DNA of 64,000 nt, taken from the NCBI GenBank assembly GCA_963779225.1, contig CAVZWW010000003.1:62001-126000 (forward strand), given 5' to 3'. The position numbers and the translations under genes were made by a program. Below are positions 17,535 through 28,147 of the stretch, in pieces (position 1 is the first letter of the stretch; each line of letters begins with the position of its first letter). Below the pieces are notes generated by a model. The model was not told where the DNA came from. It worked only from the letters and a program-made list of their open reading frames with translations, and did no database searches. The stretch comes from CAVPCZ01 sp963779225 (lineage in GTDB: Bacteria; Bacteroidota; Ignavibacteria; UBA10030; UBA6906).

Positions 17535-18836
17535 TTACCGGTGAAAGCTGGAAGGATCGATTGACTTCTGAAGCCATACATTGGTGGGATGGCTATCTGC
17601 ATCATAGCTCAGAGTATCCTGTGAAGAGATTAAGACGGCGGACTTGATTCCGTAGCTTCCCGATACATCAACCTCAACCGTGAGATCATTCTCAGTGGGT
17701 TGCTTAAGGATCTTCACTAGTCCTTTCCCGCCTCGGGCAAGAGAATTCGCAAAGGTAAAGATCTCACGAGGACTCCACCCCTCAACGTAACCGTGTTGAA
17801 AACCCGGGATGATTGTTAGGCGGGAATCTGGTGTCGCTCGAGCTGACTTTGTTGTTGCATCAATTGAAAATATAGGGTCTGACTCGCCGTTTATCCAGAG
17901 GGTCGGTGTCTTGATAGATCGAAGCCATCTCGAAGCATCCCATTGTTTAGCCACCATGTCAGTATAGACACTCTTGTATAGTGCCTTTGAGGTATTGAGA
18001 TATCCAGAGCCGTATACAGGTATAGCAAAATCAAAGCAATCGGCATTCCCGATAGCAACGCTTGTAACTATTCCTCCCCAGGATATACCTGTAATCCCGA
18101 TATGGTTCTTGTCGACCCGGTAATCCGAGGCCAAAATGGAATATGCGAGATAGACATCTGCCACCGCGTGATACAACCACTGATCTTCGATTCTTTTGTC
18201 GACGTCACCAAACAGCGAGTTCTTGGGACCAGCCAAAGAATGGCCGGATAGCAGAAGAGACGGAGGTCCTGAGACTGTTGGCTGCTGCCCCTCTAAATCC
18301 ATGGCAATAGCAGCAAACCCCTCGTCATTCCACGCCTTTACCCAGAGGGGAAATGCCGTGCCGCCTCCGCCAGTGACCAAGACTACGCCAGGCACTTTGC
18401 GAGCTGCAGATGCGTGTGCGGGAAATCCAGTATATGCAAAGACTTTCGTTTTGTGCCCCTGATAGTCTAGCCCTGCATAATAGAAGGCTTCTTCATTTGG
18501 GAATTTGATTGAATCAGCCACATCAGCATAGATTCGAGGTGCAACCCAAACTGTAGAATCAAAACGGATTCGCTCCGCGCATGACGAATCCTCCAATAGG
18601 GCATCTCCTAATGTCACAACGCCTGTAGAAACAGTATTGCCTGCAGAATCTGTAATGTTGACATAGAACATTTTCGTTCCTGCTGGCAATGACACGCTTA
18701 TCTTCCAGCGACAATCTGCGGGTGATATTTCATGAGCCCCTCCCCCAACGGGTTGTCCCATAACCCCTTGAGCAAACAGACTCTCAGTGGCCGAAAGTAG
18801 AATTGCAACTAGAGTCGACACCGACGTATTCTTCAT
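17535..18836 (-). CDS. Secreted alpha/beta hydrolase (acetyl-xylan-esterase/dienelactone-like)
   Basis: A 433-residue protein with a signal peptide (MKNTSVSTLVAILLSATESL, cleavage near FAQG). An N-terminal beta-domain is followed by an alpha/beta hydrolase fold. The nucleophile elbow is GITGISWGG (G-I-S-W-G), with Ser as predicted nucleophile. A late Asp (INGESDPIF) and His (PGFQHGYVEG) complete a plausible triad. The family removes acyl groups from polysaccharides or hydrolyses related esters. It is flanked by the SIAE-like esterase and GH106, so debranching or deacylation of a rhamnose-rich polymer is likely. A truncated duplicate of its 5' end lies at 7921-8228. Confidence 0.75.
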   Translation of the reverse strand: MKNTSVSTLVAILLSATESLFAQGVMGQPVGGGAHEISPADCRWKISVSLPAGTKMFYVNITDSAGNTVSTGVVTLGDALLEDSSCAERIRFDSTVWVAPRIYADVADSIKFPNEEAFYYAGLDYQGHKTKVFAYTGFPAHASAARKVPGVVLVTGGGGTAFPLWVKAWNDEGFAAIAMDLEGQQPTVSGPPSLLLSGHSLAGPKNSLFGDVDKRIEDQWLYHAVADVYLAYSILASDYRVDKNHIGITGISWGGIVTSVAIGNADCFDFAIPVYGSGYLNTSKALYKSVYTDMVAKQWDASRWLRSIKTPTLWINGESDPIFSIDATTKSARATPDSRLTIIPGFQHGYVEGWSPREIFTFANSLARGGKGLVKILKQPTENDLTVEVDVSGSYGIKSAVLISSQDTLSYDADSHPTNVWLQKSIDPSSFHR

Positions 18837-18897
18837 AGTGGCTGCTCCCGTGGCTGCGAATCGTCACGCGTGGATGAAATACGTGTGCTTCTAGTTC

Positions 18898-20949
18898 CTA
18901 CCGACTCCAGTTGTCCGTCCGGAAAGTAGATGCGGGGAGGCCAGCCTTGTTGAAGAGAGTCGCCTCCTGGGCGTTGTCCCATGCATATCTGACTGCAACT
19001 GGATCCTTCACTCTAGGACTGTAGACTATGAGTGTTTCTGCAACCACTTTCACTTCGGCCCGGACGAACACGCTGTCACGCCCGGCAATGATGAAATTCG
19101 TCTGATCGTTGAAGGGCTTGAACGTCAACCCGCCATCAGCACACTTGAACGAGATGATGACCTCACCTTTTCTCACTTTCATCGACTCATAGAGTGGGCC
19201 GGAATAGATCACTTTCTTCCCATAATCCTTTGCAAGCGCCCATAGCGCGAGCCGTGCGCCGACATCTTTCTTGTTCGGTGGATGGATTGCAGTAGGGCTG
19301 CCTATGTCAAGCGTGACAGCCATCCCCGTGTTAGGAACTGAAAGCGTTTGGCGTTGAGCGTCCCGAATGAAGTACGCCTTCCAGCCTTGCCAGTAGTTCC
19401 AGGGGGCAATTTGAACCCAGTAGAAGGGAAATTCACCTTCACCCCAAAGTGCCCGCCAGCTCTTGATCAACAAAGAGAAATGGTATTCATAATTGTAATA
19501 GTTGCTCGGCACATCGGCATTACTTTCGCCTTGATACCATATGACTCCTTTAATACCGAAGGGTATGACGGGCGCAACCATTCCATTGTATAGAACCGTT
19601 GGTGTGTTAGGACCGAGATCAAAAGGTAAGCCGGGCCGAGAATGAAACTCGTTCCCTCGGGCTCCATACACATAGAATTGTCCTCCAACGTATTCCGCAA
19701 CCGGAAGATATTTCCATTCCCCGCCGAGAGAAACAGCATTCAGCGTATCATCTTTCCGGTTCACCTGCATCTGAGCCCCCCCATTCCACGTCTCGCCGCC
19801 CGAGTCAATGTCGATAATGCGGACGGCCACGGTGAGACAACCGTCCCGCACAAGTTCCTTTGGAATATCATACGCTCGTGGCATGGACGGATAACCACTA
19901 AGGAACATCCCTCCCACTTTCACCCCATTTACCCATGTTTCATCCATCTCAACTATTCGACCAAGATGAATCACCAGCGTCGAACCGATCCAGGTTCTGG
20001 GAACTGTAATCGTTCTTCTGAACCACACCGCCCCGTCGAACTCGCGCAATGATGTCTCCCACCAATTTGCCGGGAGTCTTATGGACTTCCAGCTACTGTC
20101 GTTGAAATCTTTTGCAGAACAGGTCTCATCATCAAAGCGGAGATTGTTCTGCATGCGGGACAGATCGTTCCTGTGAGCACTCAGCGAAGGATGAGACCGA
20201 ATCCATTCGTTGAGCGCGTCAATACTTTCTTGTAGGCTGTCGATTCCTGCAACCGTGGACCTATATTCTTGTAAGCTGGAGAGATACCTGCCGCTGATCC
20301 AGGATTGGACGTAAGTCCCTCCCCAAGAGGAATGGATCAAACCTATGGGAACACGAAGATCCTTGTACAATGCTCTTCCGAAGAAATATCCAACCGCACT
20401 GAACTTTGCGGCGGTTGTCGCATCACATTCGCTCCAGGATCCGACACAATTGAATTCCGCTCGGGCTGACAGCGATCTCCTCACGGTAAACAACCGGATA
20501 TCCGGATAATCTGCTGCCGCAATCTCTTCCACAGAGTTATCTACCGGGCTCAGGAGTGAGCCTTCGAGAGGCACTTCCATATTTGACTGGCCAGAGCAGA
20601 ACCACACCTCGCCGAGCATGACGTTTTCGAATGCCGTTATGGAATCCCCGACAGCAACCTCGACTTCGTATGGGCCACCGGCTTTGATGGTCTTCAAGAA
20701 GACTTTCCACAGACTGTCCTGCCCGACAATGGTTCCCGCAGATTCACCCCAACTTCCTTTCACTGTCACCTTTTCCCCAGGGAGTGCTTTTCCCCAAAAC
20801 GGCACATTGAACTTCTGCTGTAGAACCATGTTGTCGGAGAAGAGTGAGGGCAATTCCACGTATTGCGCCGCGCTTGCTGGCATGATCCCGATCCTAACAA
20901 GAAACATCAGCATCATAGCGAATCTTATTGTACTGCTTTCAACTTTCAT
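18898..20949 (-). CDS. Sialate O-acetylesterase-like SGNH hydrolase
   Basis: A 683-residue secreted esterase. The N-terminal LPSLFSDNMVLQQKFNVPFW is the usual opening of the bacterial 9-O-acetylesterase family. The SGNH block I motif is FCSGQSNMEVPL, and GVIWYQGESNAD is a later conserved block. A jelly-roll insertion (about residues 270-400) contains WFRRTITVPRTW. These enzymes remove O-acetyl groups from sugars; in polysaccharide loci they commonly deacetylate pectic rhamnose or galacturonate rather than sialic acid. The start lies 6 bp after the stop of the GH99-like gene at 20956, whose 3' end supplies the GGAGAG, so the two are probably translationally coupled. Confidence 0.85.
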   Translation of the reverse strand: MKVESSTIRFAMMLMFLVRIGIMPASAAQYVELPSLFSDNMVLQQKFNVPFWGKALPGEKVTVKGSWGESAGTIVGQDSLWKVFLKTIKAGGPYEVEVAVGDSITAFENVMLGEVWFCSGQSNMEVPLEGSLLSPVDNSVEEIAAADYPDIRLFTVRRSLSARAEFNCVGSWSECDATTAAKFSAVGYFFGRALYKDLRVPIGLIHSSWGGTYVQSWISGRYLSSLQEYRSTVAGIDSLQESIDALNEWIRSHPSLSAHRNDLSRMQNNLRFDDETCSAKDFNDSSWKSIRLPANWWETSLREFDGAVWFRRTITVPRTWIGSTLVIHLGRIVEMDETWVNGVKVGGMFLSGYPSMPRAYDIPKELVRDGCLTVAVRIIDIDSGGETWNGGAQMQVNRKDDTLNAVSLGGEWKYLPVAEYVGGQFYVYGARGNEFHSRPGLPFDLGPNTPTVLYNGMVAPVIPFGIKGVIWYQGESNADVPSNYYNYEYHFSLLIKSWRALWGEGEFPFYWVQIAPWNYWQGWKAYFIRDAQRQTLSVPNTGMAVTLDIGSPTAIHPPNKKDVGARLALWALAKDYGKKVIYSGPLYESMKVRKGEVIISFKCADGGLTFKPFNDQTNFIIAGRDSVFVRAEVKVVAETLIVYSPRVKDPVAVRYAWDNAQEATLFNKAGLPASTFRTDNWSR

Positions 20950-20955
20950 ATTCGT

Positions 20956-23028
20956 TTACTCTCTCCAAATGCACCGGTAGTTGAACCGTCGATTAGGCGC
21001 GCTGTCACCGCCCGTACAAAGTGAAATCGGATCTCTTAGGTCGGAGGGGTTATCACACCAATGGAAATCAAAGGAGAGCGATGTTTTGCCATCCAAACCA
21101 ATGAGCCTACGAGGAACGGCGACTTCAAGTCTTTTCCCCGAGGAATGATAACTCAAGTCTGCTATCTGGACCCAACGGTGCGAATCCTGATCGTAACGCA
21201 AGAGGGTCGTCGTCTTCTCATCAATTATGCTTTTGTTGACAACGAAATCATAACCGAACCAACCGGTCTCAGAGTTTTTGTCTGCATCAATCAAAAGGAG
21301 CATCCAGTTGTGGCCTGTGTACGAGGTTAACGTGTCGGCTGTTTCGGCGTAAAAATATAGGCTTTTATCATCAACAGCGACTTTGGCCAACACAATGTCG
21401 TTGCGCCCAGATGTATCAACATAGCGTTTACCGTAATACCCGCTGTGGTTCCGGTGGAATGTATCCCCTCTAGTGTCGTGATACTCAACATCGATTCTCT
21501 CCCAGTCGGACCACTCTCCCCCTAGGACGATGTGTGTAGATCCTTTCAGAAGTGGTATGGGGTGCACGCCCTTGTAGCGCCGTATGTTCTGGGCCATTTG
21601 CATATAGTAGTTGTCTGTATACCCGCCTTTCATCGGCTGGATAGTGCGGTTGAATTCCGCATTGTATTGATCAACGAAAAAGTAGGGGCTCACTCGGCGC
21701 ATGAACGGCGTCGTCCCTCCTTTGGGAATCTGATAGAAATATGCTGTCCATTCGTTCCAATCGTTAACGTACACAAATCGCGGATCCGCTTTCAGCGCGT
21801 CGTCCCACCGTTCCTGAAAATAGATACCGTACGCTTCAGGATTCTTGACCCACATTCCCAACCATGCCACATACGCTGACTCAGGCAAGTCGTAGTGGTT
21901 AAGTTCGGGCTCGCCATATTTCTTAGTCCATGATTTCCCTGCCATAGACAAATTCGTCGGTGGATGTTGAGCGGGTGTGACTGCGGCCTCCTCCTGTTCG
22001 CCGTCATGATAGGATATGAGCTTATCAGGGGACAGCTTCTTCACCCGTTCATCATTCATTTGATAGCCATAACTCCAGTTGCCTTCTGTTCCGATGAATC
22101 GCTTTCCGTTCCACTCATAGAACCCCCACCACATAGTCCTTCTGGTGAAGAAAGTCTTTACCTCTGCAGTGTAGTCAGCATACTGTTTTTCCGTGTATCG
22201 TGGATCCCCATAATGCGGGTTTTGTGGATCAGTCACTGCTGCGGAATCATAATGGAGATTTGGGCTTGGAACAACCACTCCTCCATCATTGGTGCCTGTG
22301 TTGTTGCAGAGAAGCAAGGGTTTCCCATCCCAGTAGAACCAAAGATCCCTGTATCTATTCTTCTGATATATCGTCTCGTATAAATCTTGGACAACCGAAA
22401 AGACCGGGCCGTTGAACGCCCAAAAGCAGAATTGCGGAACCTTGTTGCCTTCTGCCCTCATCGCTTCCATAACCGAGAAAACGACATCCCACTCATCCCA
22501 GTAACGCTCTGCGTTAGTGACGTCCATAACAAGCACATCTACGCCCGCATCGGAAAGCATGGACATATCTTTGCGAATTACGTATTCGTCCTTGCTCAGG
22601 AAATAGCCCGCTTCCGGCTCGCCCCAATGATAGTAAAGGCCCCGCTTCCAGGCCGGGTTCTTGTCGTCTAATCGTGCATTGGGATCGCCTTTGAGTACCT
22701 GTGTTACATCGGCGATATAGGAACCTGTCAGGTTTGAATCCCGATTTCTATGCCAGGTGACATAAAAGATGCCGACAACTCTGGGATGGTCACTTTTGAC
22801 CCCTCCCACTTCATCAGATGTTGGCAAGGATCTGCCAAGCGCATCGGTTCCCACCCAGGTATCGGAGCAGAGGTCACGGAAGTGACTACGGTCTTCAGGG
22901 ATGGTTGTCGCCCGAGCTGATGGTGTAGTTTGAAGAGCATAATCGGACGAACAATCCTGTGGTGGAAAGTGTGTACTTAAAGCGATGGACATGACCGCGA
23001 CCGCGATGAATACATTGAACAACCTCAT
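20956..23028 (-). CDS. GH99-like secreted protein A (putative endo-acting glycosidase)
   Basis: A 690-residue exported protein, first of three paralogues (with 23146 and 28148). The catalytic-domain-like part has VGIFYVTWH, then YYHWGEPEAGYFLSKDEYVI, VDVLVMDVTNAE.Y.DEWDVV, PQFCFWAF and FVYVNDWNEWTAY. The pattern resembles the GH71/GH99/WbsX group of TIM-barrel proteins, where WNEW and D(V/A)TN carry conserved acids. The segment EFNRTIQPMKGGYTDNYYMQ then QNIRRYKGV is shared by all three copies. The last about 180 residues look like a CBM9/DOMON-type beta-sandwich (SLYFYAETAD). AGGAGAA precedes the start. Activity is not established; an endo-acting enzyme on the rhamnose polymer is inferred from context. 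Confidence 0.68.
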   Translation of the reverse strand: MRLFNVFIAVAVMSIALSTHFPPQDCSSDYALQTTPSARATTIPEDRSHFRDLCSDTWVGTDALGRSLPTSDEVGGVKSDHPRVVGIFYVTWHRNRDSNLTGSYIADVTQVLKGDPNARLDDKNPAWKRGLYYHWGEPEAGYFLSKDEYVIRKDMSMLSDAGVDVLVMDVTNAERYWDEWDVVFSVMEAMRAEGNKVPQFCFWAFNGPVFSVVQDLYETIYQKNRYRDLWFYWDGKPLLLCNNTGTNDGGVVVPSPNLHYDSAAVTDPQNPHYGDPRYTEKQYADYTAEVKTFFTRRTMWWGFYEWNGKRFIGTEGNWSYGYQMNDERVKKLSPDKLISYHDGEQEEAAVTPAQHPPTNLSMAGKSWTKKYGEPELNHYDLPESAYVAWLGMWVKNPEAYGIYFQERWDDALKADPRFVYVNDWNEWTAYFYQIPKGGTTPFMRRVSPYFFVDQYNAEFNRTIQPMKGGYTDNYYMQMAQNIRRYKGVHPIPLLKGSTHIVLGGEWSDWERIDVEYHDTRGDTFHRNHSGYYGKRYVDTSGRNDIVLAKVAVDDKSLYFYAETADTLTSYTGHNWMLLLIDADKNSETGWFGYDFVVNKSIIDEKTTTLLRYDQDSHRWVQIADLSYHSSGKRLEVAVPRRLIGLDGKTSLSFDFHWCDNPSDLRDPISLCTGGDSAPNRRFNYRCIWRE

Positions 23029-23101
23029 GGGATTCTCCTGTAAAGTCGGATCCGACTCCTGGACTCTCTTCTCGGATCATTGCACGTATGTTGGAGGACA
23101 C

Positions 23102-23124
23102 GGGGGGGGGTGCGATCCCCCCCC
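23102..23124 (-). terminator. G8/C8 hairpin between GH99-like genes
   Basis: A run of nine G, six bases and a run of eight C form an almost perfect hairpin in the 117-bp gap between two minus-strand genes. It could act as a terminator or as an mRNA-stabilising stem that separates expression of paralogues B and A. No T-run follows. Confidence 0.5.
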
Positions 23125-23145
23125 ACAATCCTCCCTTCATATGAC

Positions 23146-24984
23146 TTACTTCTCGCTGATATCGTAAACGTAGCTGAATCTGCCGAGCGGCAATGAAATT
23201 CCTGAAATGTAATAATCCATGATATCCTTAGGATCTTTAATCCCGTCAGCAACTTTGAAATAGAATCTGCCCCGCCTGGTATCAAGTCCAAGCAACTTCC
23301 GAGGAACCCTCATTTGCAGGACCTTCCCGCTTACGGTATACTCAGCGGAACCGACAATCGAGGTGGCAAAATCCTTTCCGAGTTGTTCTACAGTGGAGGC
23401 GCCACTCTCGCATTTTCTCCCGACAATGTATTCATACCCTTCCCAACCTTTTAGTGAAGGACTGCCTACACCGAGAAATAGGTTCATCCAGTTGTCTTTT
23501 CCATCATTCGACGTGATGTCCCTCTGACTCCGAATGAAGAAATAGAGACTATTGTCGTCGTGACACACTCTGATTTCCTCCAAGGCATTTCTTGGAGGGG
23601 GTTGACTATATCGTACCGTTTTGGCCGCACCATACGCAGCGCGCCCTTGCATTTGAGTATCAATACTTCGATAGACATTCTTGACGGAGTCCCATTGTCT
23701 GATCCCGCCGCCTATATCTATCGAATGAAATTCCCCGGGCGGCAATGAATCACTGACACCCTTATATTTTCGGATATTCTGGATCATTTGAACAAGGAAG
23801 GCATCCCTATAACCACCTCTCATGGGCTCAATATCCCTTGAGAATTCCTTACTCGCAGCATCGCAAAGCATGTACTCGTCGCCCCACGGCTGTTTGATCG
23901 CAATCCATTCGTTCCACCCACCGATGAAAATCATGCCGGGATTGACCTGCAATGCGTGATCCCACTGCAATTGAAAAAATGTACCCTTATCTACGTTGTC
24001 ACGAATGTTGGCTTTCAGGAGTGGATCCCAGCCCCGTCCCCAGTTTTCAACCCCTTGAGTAATCGATCTGGATATGGGTACGTTCGGGTGACTGGCTACC
24101 GTAACACTCATTATGTCTCCGTGCGAGGGCTGAGGATATGTCCACTCAATCCATGGAAAACCATCCTGATACACTGGATCAAAAGGCCATTGGGGCTTTT
24201 TGAAATAGAAGAAGTCCAGGACCTCCGATGGCAACGGTGAGGGTACATACGATGTATCGCGCCTCAGACTCGCTTCCTTCAAATCATCATCCAAACTTGT
24301 ATATGCAATTATGAGCGGTTTTCCGTGCATACGGTACCACGTTGTAGGATAGATGTTTGCCTTGTAAAGGTCTTTATGGAGCTTCATAGCTGTCTGTATT
24401 GACCTGGCGTGTGTGTAGAAGGCAATTCTCGGGGGATTCCAACCACGACCAATATATTCATCAACGACTTTAAGGACCTTCAAATACACGTTTTCAAAGG
24501 TCTCATAGTTTGTTGCATCAAAGACTATGAAATCGACGCCGGCTATGGTGAGGATTTCAATTTGTCGCCGAATTACCCACTCATCGTCCGAGTTATAATA
24601 ACCCCATAAGGGCTCCCCCCAAAAATGAGCCTGGAGATTTGGACTGATGCTATCTCGTAAGTGATCAAAACTATACAACAGATCGATTCCATCAGGCATC
24701 TGCATGATTCTTGTCGCGTCATAGATACCTGTTGCATAGGGTTGCCCTATCCACAACCAGAAGAAGAGGCCCACCTGTTTGTTGGACTTATAAGAAGAGA
24801 CCGCGTCAAAAGCCCGGCCGAATTGATCAACAGCGACTATCTTGCTGCCGCGATAACTGGCTTCCTGTGCAGCCATCGACATCTGTCCATACCCATCTTC
24901 ATATGCTGAAACAGACTTCGGCCCTTGGGCGACAGCCAGTGCGCTCAGTAGGACACATTCACAAAGAACGGCGAGTACTCTCAT
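23146..24984 (-). CDS. GH99-like secreted protein B
   Basis: A 612-residue paralogue of the proteins at 20956 and 28148. It has a signal peptide (MRVLAVLCECVLLSALAVAQ). The shared core includes VGLFFWLWIGQPYATGIYDATRIM, LQAHFWGEPLWGYYNSDDEW, GVDFIVFDATNYETFENVYL, GMIFIGGWNEWIA and EFSRDIEPMRGGYRDAFLVQ. It is closer to copy C than to copy A. A C-terminal CBM9/DOMON-like domain (DDNSLYFFIRSQRDITSNDG; WMNLFLGVGSPS) ends in SYVYDISEK without a T9SS tail. A slightly longer start (24999) is possible; neither has a clear ribosome-binding site. Function inferred as for copy A. Confidence 0.68.
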   Translation of the reverse strand: MRVLAVLCECVLLSALAVAQGPKSVSAYEDGYGQMSMAAQEASYRGSKIVAVDQFGRAFDAVSSYKSNKQVGLFFWLWIGQPYATGIYDATRIMQMPDGIDLLYSFDHLRDSISPNLQAHFWGEPLWGYYNSDDEWVIRRQIEILTIAGVDFIVFDATNYETFENVYLKVLKVVDEYIGRGWNPPRIAFYTHARSIQTAMKLHKDLYKANIYPTTWYRMHGKPLIIAYTSLDDDLKEASLRRDTSYVPSPLPSEVLDFFYFKKPQWPFDPVYQDGFPWIEWTYPQPSHGDIMSVTVASHPNVPISRSITQGVENWGRGWDPLLKANIRDNVDKGTFFQLQWDHALQVNPGMIFIGGWNEWIAIKQPWGDEYMLCDAASKEFSRDIEPMRGGYRDAFLVQMIQNIRKYKGVSDSLPPGEFHSIDIGGGIRQWDSVKNVYRSIDTQMQGRAAYGAAKTVRYSQPPPRNALEEIRVCHDDNSLYFFIRSQRDITSNDGKDNWMNLFLGVGSPSLKGWEGYEYIVGRKCESGASTVEQLGKDFATSIVGSAEYTVSGKVLQMRVPRKLLGLDTRRGRFYFKVADGIKDPKDIMDYYISGISLPLGRFSYVYDISEK

Positions 24985-25203
24985 TGAATGACCGAGCATG
25001 TGTTGGATAGGATTGGATTACTGCATCGGAGACCGCACCAGGTTCCTCCGAGGCTAGACTGTGACCAGATCAGGGAATGCGCTGGAATATCGCACCCGCT
25101 TTCGTTCCGGGTGACAATGGGAATGCATGGACCGCGTCCGGCAAATACTGACACTCGCCCACGGGGACCCGGGCGCTTTGCAGAATCGGGGAAACGACAA
25201 TCT

Positions 25204-27894
25204 TCACCAATCAGATTTGAAATGATAAGTTCCCGAGCCTACCCGAAAGAGCGCATACTCTTTTTCTTCCCGCAGAAACTTCACCTCCCCAACCTGCTCT
25301 ATTGGTCTCTCGCCTTCAGTTATGCTTCTGTGGTTCTTGGTCGGGACAAAGACCGTAGCGGTGGAATTGCCAGGGATGGTTACATCAAGAAAGAAGAAGC
25401 CGTCTTCTTTTCTCCATGCACTCTTGACGAGACCTTTTACAGAGACAAATTCACCGTTAACCGAGTTCAGGTCCTTGAAAATTGAAGGCCGAATGATGAA
25501 TCTCTCGAAGCCTGGATACTGGACGTCCGGAAGAATTCCTAGGCAATATTTGTAGAACCAGGAATCCACCGAGCCCATCATTGGATGATCAAGCGAATTC
25601 ATTGCACCGTTTCCGTTTCCCTCCCATCGTTCCCAAAGAGTAGTCGCGCCGTTCGCAAGCATATATCCCCAACTGGGGTAGGTTTCTTGAGTCGCGATCT
25701 TCAGTGCAACCTCGGGATGTCCGTATTCCGTCAATGCCTCGAGAACATACTTGGTGCAGAGATTACCAGTAGTGAGGTGATAATCGTGAGCCTTGACGTC
25801 CTTAACAAGATTCTCAACGACCCTGGGAATTCGTGCTTTGTCGACTAAACCAAGAAACAGTGCGAACGAATTGCACGCTTGATTATTAGAGCCGTACCCT
25901 CCTGATTGCTCGTTCCAGTACTCGCTATTGAAGGCTTTCGCAGTGCTTTCGGCGATCTTTTTATAGTGAGCTTCGTCTGCGTCTTTGCGAAGCAGATGAG
26001 CCATTTGAGCGATGAGTTCGCAGTCATAGTATAAATATCCGGTTGATATAAGGAGTCCCGGGGTGTTTTTTGACACTGCCCCGTAAATGCCTTCCCCAAA
26101 AGCGAGAGGAGGGGACCAATCGCCATAATAGCTATAATCAACGATTCCGTCCTTCGTTCTTGAAATCAGATAGTCAACCCAGGCCTTCAGACCGCTGTAA
26201 TGTTGACGAATGATCTCTTGGTTGCCATAGAATTCATAGCTCTTCCAGGCGAGCAATAGATAACTCGTAGACACCGGGTCCGCCGGTCTTGCACCGTATT
26301 TAAACGGGGCAGTATCGGTAATTGCACCATCACTTCCCTGCGCGTCTGCAATATCAGCTATGAATTTCGGGTAAAAGCGAGAAAGATCGTAGTTGTACAA
26401 CGCCTGTTCAATCCGGACAGTGAGGTCATTCAACCATGCCATTCTTTCGTCCCTTTGTGGACAGTCGGTTGGAATGCTGTGCAGGTTGTTCGCCTCCGTC
26501 CAAGAAACCATTTTGTGAATGCGATTTAAAACCCCGTTGCTACTGTTGAACCTACCGACTTGTTCTACCGCTGATCGAGCCACCCTGACCGCGATATCTC
26601 CCGGCTTGGGAGGGTAGGGGAATCCCTCAACCTGGATATACCGAAACCCGTGATAGGTGAATGAAGCTTCCCACTGCTCTAATTGCCCATCTCCTTTCAA
26701 GATATATGTGTCCTTTGCCTTGGCGGTTCGCAGATTTTCCTGGTCGATAGTTCCGTCTTTGTACAATGACTCGGCGTAGCGCAGAGTTACAACTGTGCCT
26801 TTCTTTCCTGTAATCATGAGTGATGCCCAGCCAGCGACATTTTGTCCGGCATCGATGACATACACACCCGGCATCGGCTCTGAGATGTCTTGAGGCACGA
26901 TAGTGTCAACCACCTTTATGGGTTCCAACATTTGCGAAACCATTTTACCCCCGGGAGGATCAACAACTTGGGCGTACCCCCATTTCTTGTTGAGCTCGTT
27001 GATTGGGGTCCTCGAGTATATTTCAGGATCCTCTTCCCTCGCGTCGTAATACTCGCCGTCATAGATAGTCGATCTGACGATGGGACCAGTGGTCACGCTT
27101 CTCACATCGCTGGAAGTAATAGTAGCCGTTGTGCCGTCAAGAAACGTGATTTCCAATTGCATTCGTAATTTGGGAACACCGTACCATCCCGGACCTACGG
27201 CGATAACAAAAACGTTCTCCTTTTTCAATAAGCCCGCAATATCGTAGGTCGAATAGTACACTCGTTTGCTGTACTCGCTCGTTGCGGGATCCAGGACATG
27301 GTCGCCTACCCTTATCCCGTTGATCGTAAGAACGCAATATCCAAGACCTGAAATATACACCCTTGCCTGTTGAACACCCTTTTCAAGAAGATACGTCTTC
27401 TTCAAATACAGGACTCTTCCATCGAAGCCCGCTGTGAACCCTACCCAGTCCCCTTTCCAGTCGGACGAATCGAGCAATCCCATTTCAAACAATGCGGGCT
27501 TGCTCCAGTCGCTGCCTGCATTTTGTGAATCCCATATTCTCGTCTTCCAATAGTACCGTTTACGGCTTGTCAATTCTTTGCCAGTATACATGATTGCCGT
27601 AGACTTTGAAGACCTTACTCTGCCACTATTCCAGACATTGCCGACATCTTGAGCAAGATTGTCGGGGGAGTCTGCGACAATTATCTGGTAGGCAGATTGC
27701 ACGATCCCCCTCTTCGATGATTCCAGACGCCAGCTCAACTGAGGAGATTTAACGTCTATTCCAATCGGATCACGGGCATACTCACATTTCAGGTCCACCA
27801 CTTGCATAGAGTCCCTTGCCTCCAGATTATGTTGTTTAGTAAACGCCACGCCCGCGAGAAGAACGAATACGATTGAGACATTCCTCATCAACAT
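25204..27894 (-). CDS. Alpha-L-rhamnosidase GH78
   Basis: An 896-residue secreted enzyme. The start MLMRNVSIVFVLLAGVAF follows AAAGGGGAC. The N-terminal domain (DLKCEYARDPIGIDVKSPQL then SWRLES) and the second domain (GYCVLTINGIRVGDHVLDPA) are classic GH78 modules. The catalytic (alpha/alpha)6 domain carries IPTDCPQRDERMAWLNDL, GAITDTAPFKYG and TTLWERWEGNGNGAMNSLDH, the last holding a conserved Glu/Asp cluster and the His near the active site. Length is typical for the family. It releases terminal L-rhamnose. It sits between GH99-like copies B and C, all in one direction. Confidence 0.92.
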   Translation of the reverse strand: MLMRNVSIVFVLLAGVAFTKQHNLEARDSMQVVDLKCEYARDPIGIDVKSPQLSWRLESSKRGIVQSAYQIIVADSPDNLAQDVGNVWNSGRVRSSKSTAIMYTGKELTSRKRYYWKTRIWDSQNAGSDWSKPALFEMGLLDSSDWKGDWVGFTAGFDGRVLYLKKTYLLEKGVQQARVYISGLGYCVLTINGIRVGDHVLDPATSEYSKRVYYSTYDIAGLLKKENVFVIAVGPGWYGVPKLRMQLEITFLDGTTATITSSDVRSVTTGPIVRSTIYDGEYYDAREEDPEIYSRTPINELNKKWGYAQVVDPPGGKMVSQMLEPIKVVDTIVPQDISEPMPGVYVIDAGQNVAGWASLMITGKKGTVVTLRYAESLYKDGTIDQENLRTAKAKDTYILKGDGQLEQWEASFTYHGFRYIQVEGFPYPPKPGDIAVRVARSAVEQVGRFNSSNGVLNRIHKMVSWTEANNLHSIPTDCPQRDERMAWLNDLTVRIEQALYNYDLSRFYPKFIADIADAQGSDGAITDTAPFKYGARPADPVSTSYLLLAWKSYEFYGNQEIIRQHYSGLKAWVDYLISRTKDGIVDYSYYGDWSPPLAFGEGIYGAVSKNTPGLLISTGYLYYDCELIAQMAHLLRKDADEAHYKKIAESTAKAFNSEYWNEQSGGYGSNNQACNSFALFLGLVDKARIPRVVENLVKDVKAHDYHLTTGNLCTKYVLEALTEYGHPEVALKIATQETYPSWGYMLANGATTLWERWEGNGNGAMNSLDHPMMGSVDSWFYKYCLGILPDVQYPGFERFIIRPSIFKDLNSVNGEFVSVKGLVKSAWRKEDGFFFLDVTIPGNSTATVFVPTKNHRSITEGERPIEQVGEVKFLREEKEYALFRVGSGTYHFKSDW

Positions 27895-28147
27895 GATTAT
27901 GTCCCCTTTCTGAAGGGTTGTTTGTCGGTGCATGTCACATCAGAGTTTTCGTCGCGCCCCGATTGAAGGGAAGGATCGCGAAGATTCAAGAAGCGAAGGA
28001 TTTGCATCCGAGATGGTAGTCAACGAGCCGGGCGGGGTGCAGTCGTCGCCTCCTTCGTACTTCTCTGTTGCCGGGGAGTGAATCCCCAATACGCGTCAAC
28101 CTCTATCTTTAGCGAGATTTCTCCCTAAAAAGGAATGACACGGGTCC